In this document: positions 8,838 to 17,086 of the stretch, piece by piece
Layout: each line of letters starts with the position of its first letter
Numbering within the stretch: position 1 is the stretch's first letter
Source: CADEEN01 sp963783785
GTDB taxonomy: Bacteria; Pseudomonadota; Gammaproteobacteria; Burkholderiales; Burkholderiaceae_C
Length of the DNA: 64,000 nt
NCBI GenBank assembly: GCA_963783785.1
Contig: CAWAOQ010000009.1
Coordinates: 62,001 to 126,000, forward strand
Reading direction: 5' to 3'
Position numbers and translations under genes: made by a program
Notes under the pieces: generated by a model
Database searches by the model: none
The model's input: the letters and a program-made list of their open reading frames with translations, nothing else
What the model was told of the DNA's origin: nothing

Positions 8838-8873
8838 CGGGGATCGTTGCCGGCAAGCGGCCGATCCCCGTTT
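8838..8873 (+). terminator. Hairpin downstream of exbD2
   Basis: The sequence forms a perfect 9-bp stem, CGGGGATCG paired with CGATCCCCG. The 15-base loop itself contains the self-complementary TTGCCGGCAA, and TTTCCC follows. It is likely an intrinsic terminator or attenuator reducing expression of the downstream TPR gene. Confidence 0.5.
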
Positions 8874-8925
8874 CCCATTCTTCAACACCGCGATCATTAG
8901 CGCGATTGCAGCGAGAGCACCGACC

Positions 8926-10140
8926 ATGAATTCGATCCGCGTCCTCACCACCGCCCTGCTGGCTGCCGGCCTCATCAGTACCGCCATGGCGCAAGGTGTC
9001 CGCCCGGAAGTCGGCAAGCCGCTGCAACAGGCCAGCGATCTGCTCAAGGCCGGCAAGGCCAAGGAAGCGCTGGCCAAGGCGCGCGAGGCCGATGCCGTGC
9101 CTGGCAAGACCCCCGCCGAACAGCTAATGATCGATCGCATGAAGGGCGCGGCGGCGCAGCGCGCCGGAGACATCGGCGCCGCGATCGCAGCGTTCGATTC
9201 GGCAATGGCTTCCGGCCGCCTGTCGAGCCCCGAGCAAGCGCAGATCGCCGAATCGATGGCCTTCGCGTACTCGCAACAGAAGAACTGGGCCAAGACCACC
9301 GAGTGGGCCAACCGCGCGCGCGCTGCCGGCAGCAACAGCGCGCAACTGAACCAGCTGATCGCCTACGTGCAGTCACAAAGCGGCGACTATTCGCAGATCT
9401 TCAAGGATGCGCAGGCCCAGGTGAGCGCTGCCGAGCAGGCCGGCCGCCGACCCGCCGAGGAAGATCTGCTGCGACTGGCCGATGCGGCCAAGCGCCTGAA
9501 CAACAACGCGGCCTACTCCAGCGCACTGGAAAAGCTGGTGCTGTACTACGCCAAGAAGGAGTACTGGAACGCACACCTGTCCAGCCTGCAACGAAAGCCC
9601 GCCTTTGCCGATCGCCTGGGCCTGGACGTGATGCGCCTGAAGCTCGCGAATGGTTTGATCACCAAGACCGAGGACTTCATGGAGATGGCACAACTGGCAC
9701 TGCAGGCCGGTCTGCCGGTCGAGGCCCAGAAGATCGTCGACAAGGGCTATGCTGCCGGCGCGCTCGGTGCGGGCGACCAGGCCGAGCGTCACAAGCGGCT
9801 GAAAGATCTGGTGGCAAAGCAACAAGCTGAAAGCGCGGCGGGCATCGAGCGGGCCGCCAGTGAGGCCGCTGCCATGAAGGATGGCAACGACCTGGTCAAG
9901 GTCGGCACCGTCTATGCGTCGATGGGGCAACTCGACAAGGCCGTCGAGCTGATCGAGAAGGGCATCGCGAAGGGCGACCTGAAGCGTCCGGACGATGCCA
10001 AGCTGCGCTTGGCGCTCGCGCTCGCGCAGTCGCCGAAGACGCGCGCCAAAGGGCTGCAGATGCTGCGCAGCGTCGGTGGCACGGACGGCACGGCCGACGT
10101 CGCGAAACTCTACGCGGCAGTGGTGCAGCAGCAGGGCTGA
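8926..10140 (+). CDS. Periplasmic tetratricopeptide-repeat protein linked to the TonB system
   Basis: The 404-residue protein has a cleavable signal peptide (VLTTALLAAGLISTAMA, cleavage after AMA) and is otherwise helical with degenerate TPR units. Examples are ASDLLKAGKAKEALAKAREA near residues 35-55 and KVGTVYASMGQLDKAVELIE near 325-345. TPR proteins encoded with tonB-exbB-exbD are known to be needed for some TonB systems (TtpC in Vibrio is the named example), but this protein is not shown to be an orthologue. Same strand and position, 119 nt after exbD2, support a link. It probably acts as a periplasmic scaffold for the TonB complex. Confidence 0.8.
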   Translation: MNSIRVLTTALLAAGLISTAMAQGVRPEVGKPLQQASDLLKAGKAKEALAKAREADAVPGKTPAEQLMIDRMKGAAAQRAGDIGAAIAAFDSAMASGRLSSPEQAQIAESMAFAYSQQKNWAKTTEWANRARAAGSNSAQLNQLIAYVQSQSGDYSQIFKDAQAQVSAAEQAGRRPAEEDLLRLADAAKRLNNNAAYSSALEKLVLYYAKKEYWNAHLSSLQRKPAFADRLGLDVMRLKLANGLITKTEDFMEMAQLALQAGLPVEAQKIVDKGYAAGALGAGDQAERHKRLKDLVAKQQAESAAGIERAASEAAAMKDGNDLVKVGTVYASMGQLDKAVELIEKGIAKGDLKRPDDAKLRLALALAQSPKTRAKGLQMLRSVGGTDGTADVAKLYAAVVQQQG

Positions 10141-10183
10141 GACCCGCCGGCTGCCGCGCGGGGGGCTGCCTAGAATCGCCACC

Positions 10184-11162
10184 ATGGCCCCCCTGCCCGA
10201 CTTCATCGACGACCTCGGTCGTGGTGTCTTCGCCGTCGACACCGGTTTTCTGCGCCCCCGCTTCGACGCCGCGTACCTCCTCGCCCACAACGGTCGTGCA
10301 GCCTTCATCGACACCGGAAACAACCACGCCGTGCCACGACTGCTGGCCGCCTTGGAGGCGATCGGCCTGCCGCGTGAGGCCGTCGACTACGTGATCCCGA
10401 CCCACGTGCACCTTGATCATGCCGGCGGGGCCGGCCTGCTGATGTCGCGCCTGCCGTGCGCGACGATGGTCGTGCACCCGCGCGGCGCGCGCCACATGAT
10501 CGACCCGACGGCGCTGTACGAGGGTGCACTGGCGGTCTATGGCCCCGAAGAGATGGAGCGTTCGTACGGCCGGCTGGTCGGTATCGACGCGGCGCGCGTG
10601 CGCCCCAGTCACGATGGCATGGACGTGGTGCTCGGCGGCGAGCGCGTGCTGCATCTGGTCGACACGCCGGGACACGCCCGGCATCACCACTGCATCTGGG
10701 ATGGCGTGACGCGGGGTTGGTTCACCGGCGATGCCTTCGGCCTGTCGTGCCGCGAGTTCGAAACCGAACGCGGGGCTTGGATCGTGCCGACGAGCCCGCC
10801 GACGCAGTTCGAGCCGCTGGCCCTGCGCGCGTCGGTGCAGCGGCTGGTGTCGTTCACGCCGGAGTGGCTGTACCTCACGCACTACGGTCGGGTCGGCGAT
10901 GTGCCACGGCTGGCCACGCGAATGCTTTCGCTGCTCGACGCGATGGTGCTGATCGGCCGACGCGTGCGTGGTGCAGCCGATCGCCATGCCGTGCTCAAGC
11001 ACGAACTGACCCAGCTGTATGCGACCAGCCTGGCCGAGCACGGGGTCGAGCCGACGCGCACAGGTGCTCGACCTGCTGTCGATGGACATCGAACTCAACG
11101 CGCAGGGCATCGCCGTCTGGCTGGACCGCCAGGCCAATGCAGACAAGGAGAGCCAGGCATGA
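10184..11162 (+). CDS. Metallo-beta-lactamase fold hydrolase, frameshifted near its 3' end
   Basis: This is an MBL-fold hydrolase of the glyoxalase II-like type. The zinc motif THVHLDHAGGAG is at about residues 71-82, with a further ligand His in DTPGHARHHH and Asp in FTGDAFG. The substrate is unknown. After codon 292 (about base 11060) the frame carries one base too many. In the other frame the protein continues naturally (QVLDLLSMDIELNAQG) and stops at 11160-11162, overlapping the next ATG as ATGA. Uncorrected, the frame reads straight into the downstream dehydrogenase, giving an artificial 587-codon fusion when read from this start. TAGAAT at 10171-10176 lies 7 nt before the ATG with no Shine-Dalgarno, suggesting a leaderless message. 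Confidence 0.8.
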
Positions 11163-11944
11163 GCAACCGCGCCAGTTTCGGCCTTGCGGGCCGCGTGGTC
11201 GTCGTGACCGGCGCCGCGCAGGGCATCGGCGAGGCCTGCGTGCGCGCATTGGTGGCCGATGGCGCCGCGGTTGCATTGTGGGACGTTGACGATGCGCATG
11301 GCCGTGAGTTGGCCGCGGCGCTGGAGAGCCATGGTGCACGGGTCGCGTACCAGCACTGCAACGTTGCCCGCAAGGGCGAGGTCGATGCCGCGCTGGCAGC
11401 CACGCTGGCCAGTTTCAACCGTGTCGACGGGTTGTTCAACAACGCCGGCATCTTCAAGGCCGCGCCGTTCCTGGAGATCACCGAGGCCGACTGGGACGCA
11501 GTGATCGACGTCAATCTGAAGGGACACTTCCTGGTCGGCCAAGCGGTGGCGCAGCAGATGGTCAACCAAGGTGGTGGCGGCGCCATCGTCAACATGAGTT
11601 CGGTCAATGCGCGCCTGGCGATCGCTTCGATCGCCAGCTACAACGCCAGCAAGGGCGGCATCGACCAGCTGACGCGGGTGATGGCGCTGGCGCTGGCCGA
11701 CCACGGCATCCGTGTCAATGGCGTCGCACCGGGCACGATCGCGACCGAGTTGGCCGCCAAGGCGGTGCTGACCAGCGAGGAGGCCAAGGCCCGCATCCTG
11801 AGCCGCACGCCGATGAAGCGGCTCGGCGAGCCGGCCGAGATCGCCAGTGTGGTGGCATTCCTGCTCAGCGACGCCGCCAGCTACATGACCGGCGAGACCG
11901 TGCTCGTCGACGGTGGCCGCATGACACTGAACTACACGGTTTGA
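11159..11944 (+). CDS. Short-chain dehydrogenase/reductase (SDR)
   Basis: This is a 261-residue classical SDR using NAD(P). The nucleotide motif TGAAQGIG is near residue 18, NNAG near 91, and the catalytic Ser (VNMSSVNA), Tyr and Lys (YNASK) are all present. It ends with the usual GETVLVDGGRM. The substrate is not predictable. Its start overlaps the corrected stop of the MBL gene, and its TGA overlaps the TTG start of the next gene (TTGA), so three genes are tightly coupled. An acidic residue after the beta-2 strand (LWDVDDA) suggests a preference for NAD(H). Confidence 0.9.
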   Translation: MSNRASFGLAGRVVVVTGAAQGIGEACVRALVADGAAVALWDVDDAHGRELAAALESHGARVAYQHCNVARKGEVDAALAATLASFNRVDGLFNNAGIFKAAPFLEITEADWDAVIDVNLKGHFLVGQAVAQQMVNQGGGGAIVNMSSVNARLAIASIASYNASKGGIDQLTRVMALALADHGIRVNGVAPGTIATELAAKAVLTSEEAKARILSRTPMKRLGEPAEIASVVAFLLSDAASYMTGETVLVDGGRMTLNYTV

Positions 11945-12516
11945 GCCTCGAAGCGTACGCGGTCAGCGTCGGCGTCGTCGCGCTCGGCGAGATGGGCGAC
12001 AAGACGCAGCTGCTGGCCCTGTTGCTGGCCGCGCGCTTTCGGGCGCCGCGGCCCATCATCCTCGGCATCCTGGTGGCCACGCTGGCCAACCACGCGGCGG
12101 CCAGCGCACTCGGCGCCTGGCTGACGCAGGTGATCGAGCCGCGGTGGATGCGCTGGGCGCTCGGCGCCTCGTTCATCGGCGTGGCGCTGTGGATGTTGAT
12201 TCCCGACCGCGTCGACGGCGAGAGCGAGGGCCACGGCAGCCGCCGGCTCGGCGTGTTCGGCGTCACCGTGATCGCCTTCTTTCTCGCCGAGATGGGCGAC
12301 AAGACGCAGATTGCCACCGTGATGCTCGCCGCCCGCTACGACGACGTGTTCACGGTCACCGCGGGCACCACGCTGGGCATGATGATTGCCAACGTGCCCG
12401 CGGTGCTGCTGGGCGACCGGGCCGTGAAGTTCGTGCCGATCGCGTGGGTGCACCGCATCGCCGCGGTGGTGTTCGCTGCGATCGGCGTGGCGGTATTGGC
12501 AGGCGTGGGCGCTTAG
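11941..12516 (+). CDS. TMEM165/GDT1 (UPF0016) family membrane exporter, probably Mn2+/Ca2+
   Basis: The 191-residue polytopic membrane protein has two copies of the family signature EMGDKTQ (near residues 17 and 118), one in each half of an internally duplicated six-helix protein. Bacterial members (MneA/MntX-like cases) export manganese, while eukaryotic homologues move Mn2+ or Ca2+ and H+. The start is TTG at 11941, whose bases overlap the SDR stop; translation is probably coupled. No mntR-like or yybP-ykoY-like regulatory element can be seen because the gene lies inside a transcription unit. Confidence 0.88.
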   Translation: MSLEAYAVSVGVVALGEMGDKTQLLALLLAARFRAPRPIILGILVATLANHAAASALGAWLTQVIEPRWMRWALGASFIGVALWMLIPDRVDGESEGHGSRRLGVFGVTVIAFFLAEMGDKTQIATVMLAARYDDVFTVTAGTTLGMMIANVPAVLLGDRAVKFVPIAWVHRIAAVVFAAIGVAVLAGVGA

Positions 12517-12531
12517 GCCTATTCTGTACGC

Positions 12532-13020
12532 ATGGTGGACCCCACAGCCTTGCCCGCGCTCGAAGGTGGTTGCCTGTGCGGCCGCGTGCGCTACCGCGCC
12601 ACGCCCGATCACCGCGACGGCTACTACTGCCATTGCCGCATGTGCCAGTTGGCCTTCGGCAACACGCGCGCCGCGTACTTCAACCTGCGCAAGAGCGAAG
12701 TGCAATGGCTCGGCACCCCGGCCCACTACGCGTCGTCGAAGATCGCGTGCCGCGGTTTCTGCAGCCACTGCGGCACGCCGCTGTCGTTCGAGTTCCTCGC
12801 CAGCGACCGCATGGACCTCTCGGTCGGCAGCCTCGATGACCCGTCGGCAATGAAGCCCACCGAGCACTTCGCTGTCGAGTCGCGCATCGCCGCCTGGCAT
12901 GTGCCCGACGGCCTGCCCGAATCTCGGCTGGATGCCAATGAACGCATTACGCAGCGCTGGCGCGAGGCCTATGGCGAGGGGGTCGAGCCCGGTCTCGCCG
13001 CGACGAGAGACGAGCGATGA
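12532..13020 (+). CDS. GFA family zinc protein (CENP-V/GFA domain)
   Basis: The 162-residue protein shows the GFA-domain cysteine pattern: CLCG near residue 12, CHCRMC near residues 34-39, and CSHCGTP near residues 80-86. These bind structural and catalytic zinc. Family members were named for glutathione-dependent formaldehyde activation, but most have unknown activity. TATTCT ends 6 nt before the ATG and no Shine-Dalgarno is visible, so it may also be transcribed as a leaderless message. Its stop overlaps the next start (ATGA). Confidence 0.85.
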   Translation: MVDPTALPALEGGCLCGRVRYRATPDHRDGYYCHCRMCQLAFGNTRAAYFNLRKSEVQWLGTPAHYASSKIACRGFCSHCGTPLSFEFLASDRMDLSVGSLDDPSAMKPTEHFAVESRIAAWHVPDGLPESRLDANERITQRWREAYGEGVEPGLAATRDER

Positions 13021-13560
13021 GCAACGACCGCCTGGCGCAATGGCAGGCCGACGAAGCCGCGGTACGCGCGCGCCGAACCCGCCCCGCTGGTGTGTTGGCG
13101 CCCGCCGAGACCCTCGGCCGACCCGGCCTCGAAGTGTTGCACGACATGCTCGACGGCCACCTGCCCGCAGCGCCGATGGCCGAGGCGCTGGACTTCCTGC
13201 TGGTGCATGTCGGGCATGGCGAGGCCGCGTTCCAGGGCCGTCCCGGCCCGCGCTTTCTCAATCCGATGGGCGGCCTGCACGGCGGCTGGTACGCGACGCT
13301 GCTCGACTCGGCTGTCGGCTGCGCGGTGCACACCACGATGCCCCCCGGCCGCGCCTACACCACGCTCGAATTGAAATTGAACCTGGTGCGGGCGATCGGG
13401 CCCGACGTGCCGCTGGTGCGCGCCGAAGGCCGCACGATCCACGTCGGCCGCCAGGTGGCCATCGCCGAAGTGCCGCCTGGTCGGCGCCGACGGCAAACTC
13501 TACGCCCACGCCACCACCACCTGCCTGGTCTTCGACCTGCCGGCACGAGCCGCCGGCTGA
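13017..13560 (+). CDS. PaaI-type hotdog thioesterase, frameshifted
   Basis: This is a hotdog-fold acyl-CoA thioesterase of the PaaI/YdiI type. The motif NPMGGLHGGWYATLLDSAVG (residues about 82-101) contains the catalytic Gly-Gly loop and acidic residue, and the TTLELKLNLVRAI strand follows. The N-terminal 60 residues are an extension common in Burkholderiales members. Near 13473-13477 one extra C shifts the frame after VAIAEV. In the corrected frame the last strand reads LVGADGKLYAHATTTCLVF and stops at 13558-13560. The uncorrected frame gives an Arg-rich non-native tail overlapping the next gene. The native substrate is unknown. Confidence 0.8.
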
Positions 13561-13582
13561 GGCTACACGCGACAATGACGCC

Positions 13583-14014
13583 ATGAAATACCTGCACACC
13601 ATGGTCCGGGTCACGGACATCGAACAGTCGCTGCGCTTCTACCGCGATGCGCTCGGCCTTGAGTTGCTCTCGCGGCGCGACAACGAAGCCGGCCGCTTCA
13701 CGCTGGTGTTCCTGGCCGCGCCCGGCGACCCTTCGGCGCAGGTCGAGCTGACCTACAACTGGCCCAATGACGGTGTTGGCGAGGTCTACAGCGGCGGCCG
13801 CAACTTCGGCCACCTGGCCTACGCGGTCGACGACATCTACGCCGCCTGCCAGCGATTGCAGGACCATGGCGTGACGATCAACCGCCCGCCACGCGACGGC
13901 CGCATGGCCTTCGTGCGCTCGCCCGACAACATCTCGATCGAGTTGCTGCAGGCCGGCGCCGCGCTGGCCCCCGCAGAGCCGTGGAAGTCGATGCCCAACG
14001 TCGGTGCCTGGTAG
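13583..14014 (+). CDS. gloA: Lactoylglutathione lyase / glyoxalase I (VOC family)
   Basis: The 143-residue protein matches glyoxalase I, which isomerises the methylglyoxal-glutathione hemithioacetal. It starts MKYLHTMVRVTDIEQSLRFY, typical of bacterial GloA. Likely metal ligands are His5, the Glu in QVELTYNW, the His in FGHLAYAVDD and the Glu in ISIELLQ. It lies 23 nt after the PaaI-type gene. GACAAT ends 6 nt before the ATG and there is no Shine-Dalgarno. Confidence 0.9.
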   Translation: MKYLHTMVRVTDIEQSLRFYRDALGLELLSRRDNEAGRFTLVFLAAPGDPSAQVELTYNWPNDGVGEVYSGGRNFGHLAYAVDDIYAACQRLQDHGVTINRPPRDGRMAFVRSPDNISIELLQAGAALAPAEPWKSMPNVGAW

Positions 14015-14026
14015 CGCTGATCGGCG

Positions 14027-14644
14027 ATGTACCTGCCCAAGCATTTCGAGCAGAGCGACCCGGCCGCATTGGCGGCGCTGATGCACGACCATCCGCTGGC
14101 CACGCTTATCGTCGCGACGCCTGACGGCCCGACGGCCGACCTGATCCCGCTCGAGTACCACGCGAACGACGGCCCGCACGGGACGCTTCGCGGCCACGTG
14201 GCGCGTGCCAATCCGCTGTGGCATCACGCCGGTGCTGCGGCACTGGCGGTGTTCCAGGGCCCGCAGGCCTATGTCTCGCCGAACTGGTACCCGAGCAAGC
14301 GCGAGCATGGCAAGGTCGTACCGACCTGGAACTACACGATGGTGCAGGCCCACGGCACGCTGCACGCGGTCGACGATGCGCCATGGCTGCATGCGCTGGT
14401 GCGCCGGCTGACCGATCGCCATGAGGCCGCACAAGCCTCGCCGTGGGCGGTCGACGACGCCCCCGACGACTACGTGCAGCAGATGTTGCGCGCGATCGTC
14501 GGCATCGAGATCCGACTCACCACGCTGACCGGCAAGTGGAAGGTGAGCCAGAACCGCAGCGCGGCGGATCGCCAGGGCGTGGCCGACGGGCTGCGTGACG
14601 ACCCGATGGGCGCGCTGGTGCGCAACCCGCCCGCGTCAACGTAG
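14027..14644 (+). CDS. PaiB-like FMN-binding negative regulator family protein
   Basis: The 205-residue protein belongs to the PaiB/FMN-binding split-barrel family. The start MYLPKHFEQSDP, the middle YVSPNWYPSKREHGKVVPTW and the C-terminal WKVSQNRSAADRQGVADGL are all characteristic. Bacillus PaiB is reported to repress sporulation and degradative genes, but in proteobacteria the role is unclear and a flavin- or haem-linked enzymatic role is possible. It begins 12 nt after gloA and overlaps the end of eda on the other strand by 9 bases. Confidence 0.82.
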   Translation: MYLPKHFEQSDPAALAALMHDHPLATLIVATPDGPTADLIPLEYHANDGPHGTLRGHVARANPLWHHAGAAALAVFQGPQAYVSPNWYPSKREHGKVVPTWNYTMVQAHGTLHAVDDAPWLHALVRRLTDRHEAAQASPWAVDDAPDDYVQQMLRAIVGIEIRLTTLTGKWKVSQNRSAADRQGVADGLRDDPMGALVRNPPAST

Positions 14645-15262
14645 CGCCGCAGCCTCGCGCGCCAACCGCGTGATGCGGTCCCAGTCGCCCGCGGCCAATG
14701 CGTCGGCTGGCGTCAGCCAAGAGCCGCCACAGACCCTGACATTGGGCAACGCCAGGAACTGGGGCGCGGTCTCGACCGTGATGCCGCCGGTGGGGCAGAA
14801 CACGACGTCGGGAAAGGGCCCGGCGAGGGCCTTCAACATCGGTACGCCGCCCGCGGCGGTGGCCGGGAAGAATTTCAGGAACGCAAGACCATCGGCATTG
14901 GCCGCCATCACTTCACCGGCGGTGGCCACGCCGGGCAGCAGCGGAACATGCGCCTCGCGGCATGCTGCACCGATCTCGAGCGTGTAGCCCGGACTGACGC
15001 CGAAGCGGCAGCCAGCATCGCGCGCTGCGCGCACGTCGGCCACCGTGCGCAGCGTGCCGGCGCCGACGATGGCCTCGGGCACGTCGCGCGCGATCGCTTC
15101 GATGCAGGCCAGCGCCACCGGCGTACGCAGCGTCACCTCGAGCACGCGCACGCCGCCCTCGACCAATGCGCGCGCCATCGGCACGGCGTGTGCCACGTCC
15201 TGCAGCACGATCACCGGGATCACCGGGCCCAGGGCCGCCAGTTCGAGCGTGTTGTGGATCAT
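14636..15262 (-). CDS. eda: 2-keto-3-deoxy-6-phosphogluconate aldolase
   Basis: This is a 208-residue class I aldolase of the Entner-Doudoroff pathway, splitting KDPG into pyruvate and glyceraldehyde 3-phosphate. The KDPG aldolase motifs are GVRVLEVTLRTP (catalytic Glu), GAGTLRTVADVRAA, GVATAGEVMAA, the Schiff-base Lys in FLKFFPA, and PTGGITVETAPQF. The ATG at 15262 lies 11 nt after the stop of a collapsed edd frame. Because edd appears to be missing its middle, this aldolase may serve other KDPG or glyoxylate-type substrates, or a second edd may exist elsewhere. Confidence 0.93.
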   Translation of the reverse strand: MIHNTLELAALGPVIPVIVLQDVAHAVPMARALVEGGVRVLEVTLRTPVALACIEAIARDVPEAIVGAGTLRTVADVRAARDAGCRFGVSPGYTLEIGAACREAHVPLLPGVATAGEVMAANADGLAFLKFFPATAAGGVPMLKALAGPFPDVVFCPTGGITVETAPQFLALPNVRVCGGSWLTPADALAAGDWDRITRLAREAAALR

Positions 15263-15273
15263 CGAAAGGCTCC

Positions 15274-15492
15274 TCACAGCCGGGTACAGGCGCCCTGCTC
15301 GGCGCTGGTGATGGTCTTGCGCATGCCGCCGGACAGTTCGCGGCCGAAGCCGTGGGCCGCGTTGACGCAGCCGACGCGATCGCTGCCACGCGACTGCGAC
15401 GCCCGCGCTGCAACGCGCGCCAGGCAGGCCTGGCGCCGCAGCGCACTGCGCGCGCGGATTCGCGCGGTGACTTCGTTCAGGACAGGCTTCAT
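15274..15492 (-). pseudogene. edd: edd remnant: N- and C-terminal ends of phosphogluconate dehydratase fused in frame
   Basis: The 72-codon frame starts MKPVLNEVTARIRARS and continues to GSDRVGCVNAAHGF, which matches the first 50 or so residues of 6-phosphogluconate dehydratase (E. coli Edd: CGNLAHGF). It then continues GRELSGGMRKTITSAEQGAC, which matches the extreme C-terminus of Edd (E. coli: GRELFSALREKLSGAEQGA). About 530 codons containing the Fe-S and active site are absent. The short block HGF lies at the junction, consistent with recombination between small repeats. The position directly upstream of eda confirms identity. Either a true deletion or an assembly collapse is possible; no dehydratase activity can remain. 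Confidence 0.8.
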
Positions 15493-15531
15493 CGCATGGA
15501 CAGCGCAGGTAACTGCCGTTTTCCATCTTCG

Positions 15532-15546
15532 AGTAACAAGGTTACA
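15532..15546 (-). promoter_or_regulatory. HexR-like palindrome upstream of edd-eda
   Basis: Read on the minus strand the sequence is TGTAACCTTGTTACT, with arms GTAAC and GTTAC around a 3-base centre. It resembles the HexR operator of proteobacteria (TGTA...TACA type, sensing KDPG), which controls edd/eda and related genes. It lies 40 nt upstream of the edd start and 36 nt upstream of the chaC start on the other strand. Binding is inferred only. Confidence 0.45.
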
Positions 15547-15581
15547 TCGTCAATCCGCCGCAGGTGTCATCATTTGCGCGC

Positions 15582-16199
15582 ATGGAGCCGGCCACCGACG
15601 CCCCGATCCGCGTGCCGCCGCTGCGCGACCCGCAGGCACTGCTCGTGCGCACACGCCGCGAGTGGGGTGGTCGCAGTGACCTGTGGGTGTTCGGCTATGC
15701 ATCACTGCTTTGGCGTCCGGAGTTCGAGGCTCTCGAGCATCGCCCCGCACAGGTGCACGGTTGGCATCGTGCACTGCGGATGGCGTCGCGCGTCAACCGC
15801 GGGACCCCTGAGCGACCCGGCCTGGTGTTCGCGCTGATGTCCGGCGGCTCATGTCACGGCGCGGTGTATCGCATCGCACGCTCACGCGCGGCCGGAGAAC
15901 TCGAGCGCCTGTGGCAGCGTGAAATGCCCACCGGCGTGTACGACCCCCGCTGGCTGGCCTGTCGCACCCCCGGTGGCGTCGTGCAGGCACTCGCGTTCAC
16001 GCTGTCGCGACGCAGCCCACAGCACACCGGTCACTTGGCCGAAGCCCAGTTGCTCGAGATCCTGCGCCACGCGCGCGGCCGTTTCGGCACGACGCTGGAA
16101 TACCTGCTCGAAACGGCGCGTGCGCTGCGAGAACGCGGTGTGCGCGACCGCGAGATCGAACGCCTGGTGGCGCTGGCGCGGCGCCATCGCCTGGTCTAG
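15582..16199 (+). CDS. chaC: ChaC-type gamma-glutamylcyclotransferase
   Basis: The 205-residue protein belongs to the ChaC branch that cleaves glutathione to 5-oxoproline and Cys-Gly. Seen are the nucleotide-loop-like VFGYASLLWRPEFE near residue 40, the typical GWHRALRMASRVNRGTPERPGL, and the catalytic Glu in WQREMPTGVY. An in-frame GTG at 15564 could add six residues; I prefer the ATG at 15582. It diverges from edd-eda. On the opposite strand the nucleotidyltransferase frame runs into it only because of a likely frameshift. Confidence 0.88.
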   Translation: MEPATDAPIRVPPLRDPQALLVRTRREWGGRSDLWVFGYASLLWRPEFEALEHRPAQVHGWHRALRMASRVNRGTPERPGLVFALMSGGSCHGAVYRIARSRAAGELERLWQREMPTGVYDPRWLACRTPGGVVQALAFTLSRRSPQHTGHLAEAQLLEILRHARGRFGTTLEYLLETARALRERGVRDREIERLVALARRHRLV

Positions 16200-16247
16200 G
16201 GCAGCTCTCAAGGACCGCGGGGGTACGGGCGGGGCAGCCGGCGGCGC

Positions 16248-16887
16248 TCAGTACGCCGCGGCAGGCGCACGCGCTGGCACTGCCATTGCCGCCGTGCACC
16301 GCGCGCAGCGCGGCCAGGTCCTGTACGGTATCGATGTCGATCAGCACGCCAGCGTCATCGACATCGACCGCCTGTGCAGGGTAGCGTGCGATCAGACGAC
16401 GTGCGCCTTCGTCACCGCTCAGCGCAACCAGCTCCGAATACAGCTCCGCGGCAAAGCCGACCGGGTGACCCCGCCGGCCGTTGTGCTGCGCATAGGCCAC
16501 CGCACTGACGCGCAACGCCTCGGCCACCTTCTGCAGCGTGGCGGGGCGGACTTCGGGCATGTCGCCCGGCAACACCAGCCAGCCCGGCGCGTCGGCACTG
16601 GCCGAGACACCCGCCGCGATCGAATCGCCCATGCCGCGACCGGGCGCCTGCGCGGGCACGATCACCACGTCGCAGGCCGCCACCTGCTGGTAGATCAGTG
16701 GCGCCAGAGCGGCGGTGGCGACAACCCGCACCGGCAGCCGGCTGGCAAGGGCATTGCGCAGCGTGACACCGAGGACCGTGCCCGCGTCGTCGTTGCCCTC
16801 CAGGGGCTGAACCAGCTTGTGCCCCGAGCCGCCGAAGCGGCTGCCCAGCCCGGCGGCCAGCACGATCACAACGGGGGCGAAGTTCAT
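16248..16887 (-). CDS. MobA-like NTP transferase (molybdenum cofactor cytidylyltransferase type), probably frameshifted
   Basis: This is a nucleotidyltransferase with the signature LAAGLGSRFGGSGHKLVQPL at residues 10-29 and the metal-binding LVLPGDMPEV near 104-113. It also has NGRRGHPVGF and ends with the family pattern VDIDTVQDLAAL in slightly altered form. Relatives (MocA/CoxC-like) transfer CMP or AMP to molybdopterin. Uncorrected, the frame runs on to 15997, antisense to chaC. One extra A in the pair at about 16286-16287 would explain this: the corrected frame reads GGMAVPARAPAAAY and stops at 16248-16250. The family is likely; the exact cofactor is not. Confidence 0.72.
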
Positions 16888-17086
16888 GGTCGACAAGCAA
16901 CAGCGGCGCAGTGGGTCGGCGACATCGAATCGACGTGACGATGCCATCAAGAATCGGTCGCGGACGGCATGGGCCGTAAGTGGGGCCATCACCTAAGGCC
17001 TTCCACGTAAGCAGTAATGGGTAGATGACTTCGGGCGTCGCGGCACGCCGTCGCCGTGAGCCGTCCGACCGGCTTATGCTGTGCAC

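Noticed and set aside
10184..11944. A genuine bifunctional MBL-SDR protein
   Set aside because: The linker is non-native, and the alternative frame gives a natural C-terminus and an ATGA overlap.
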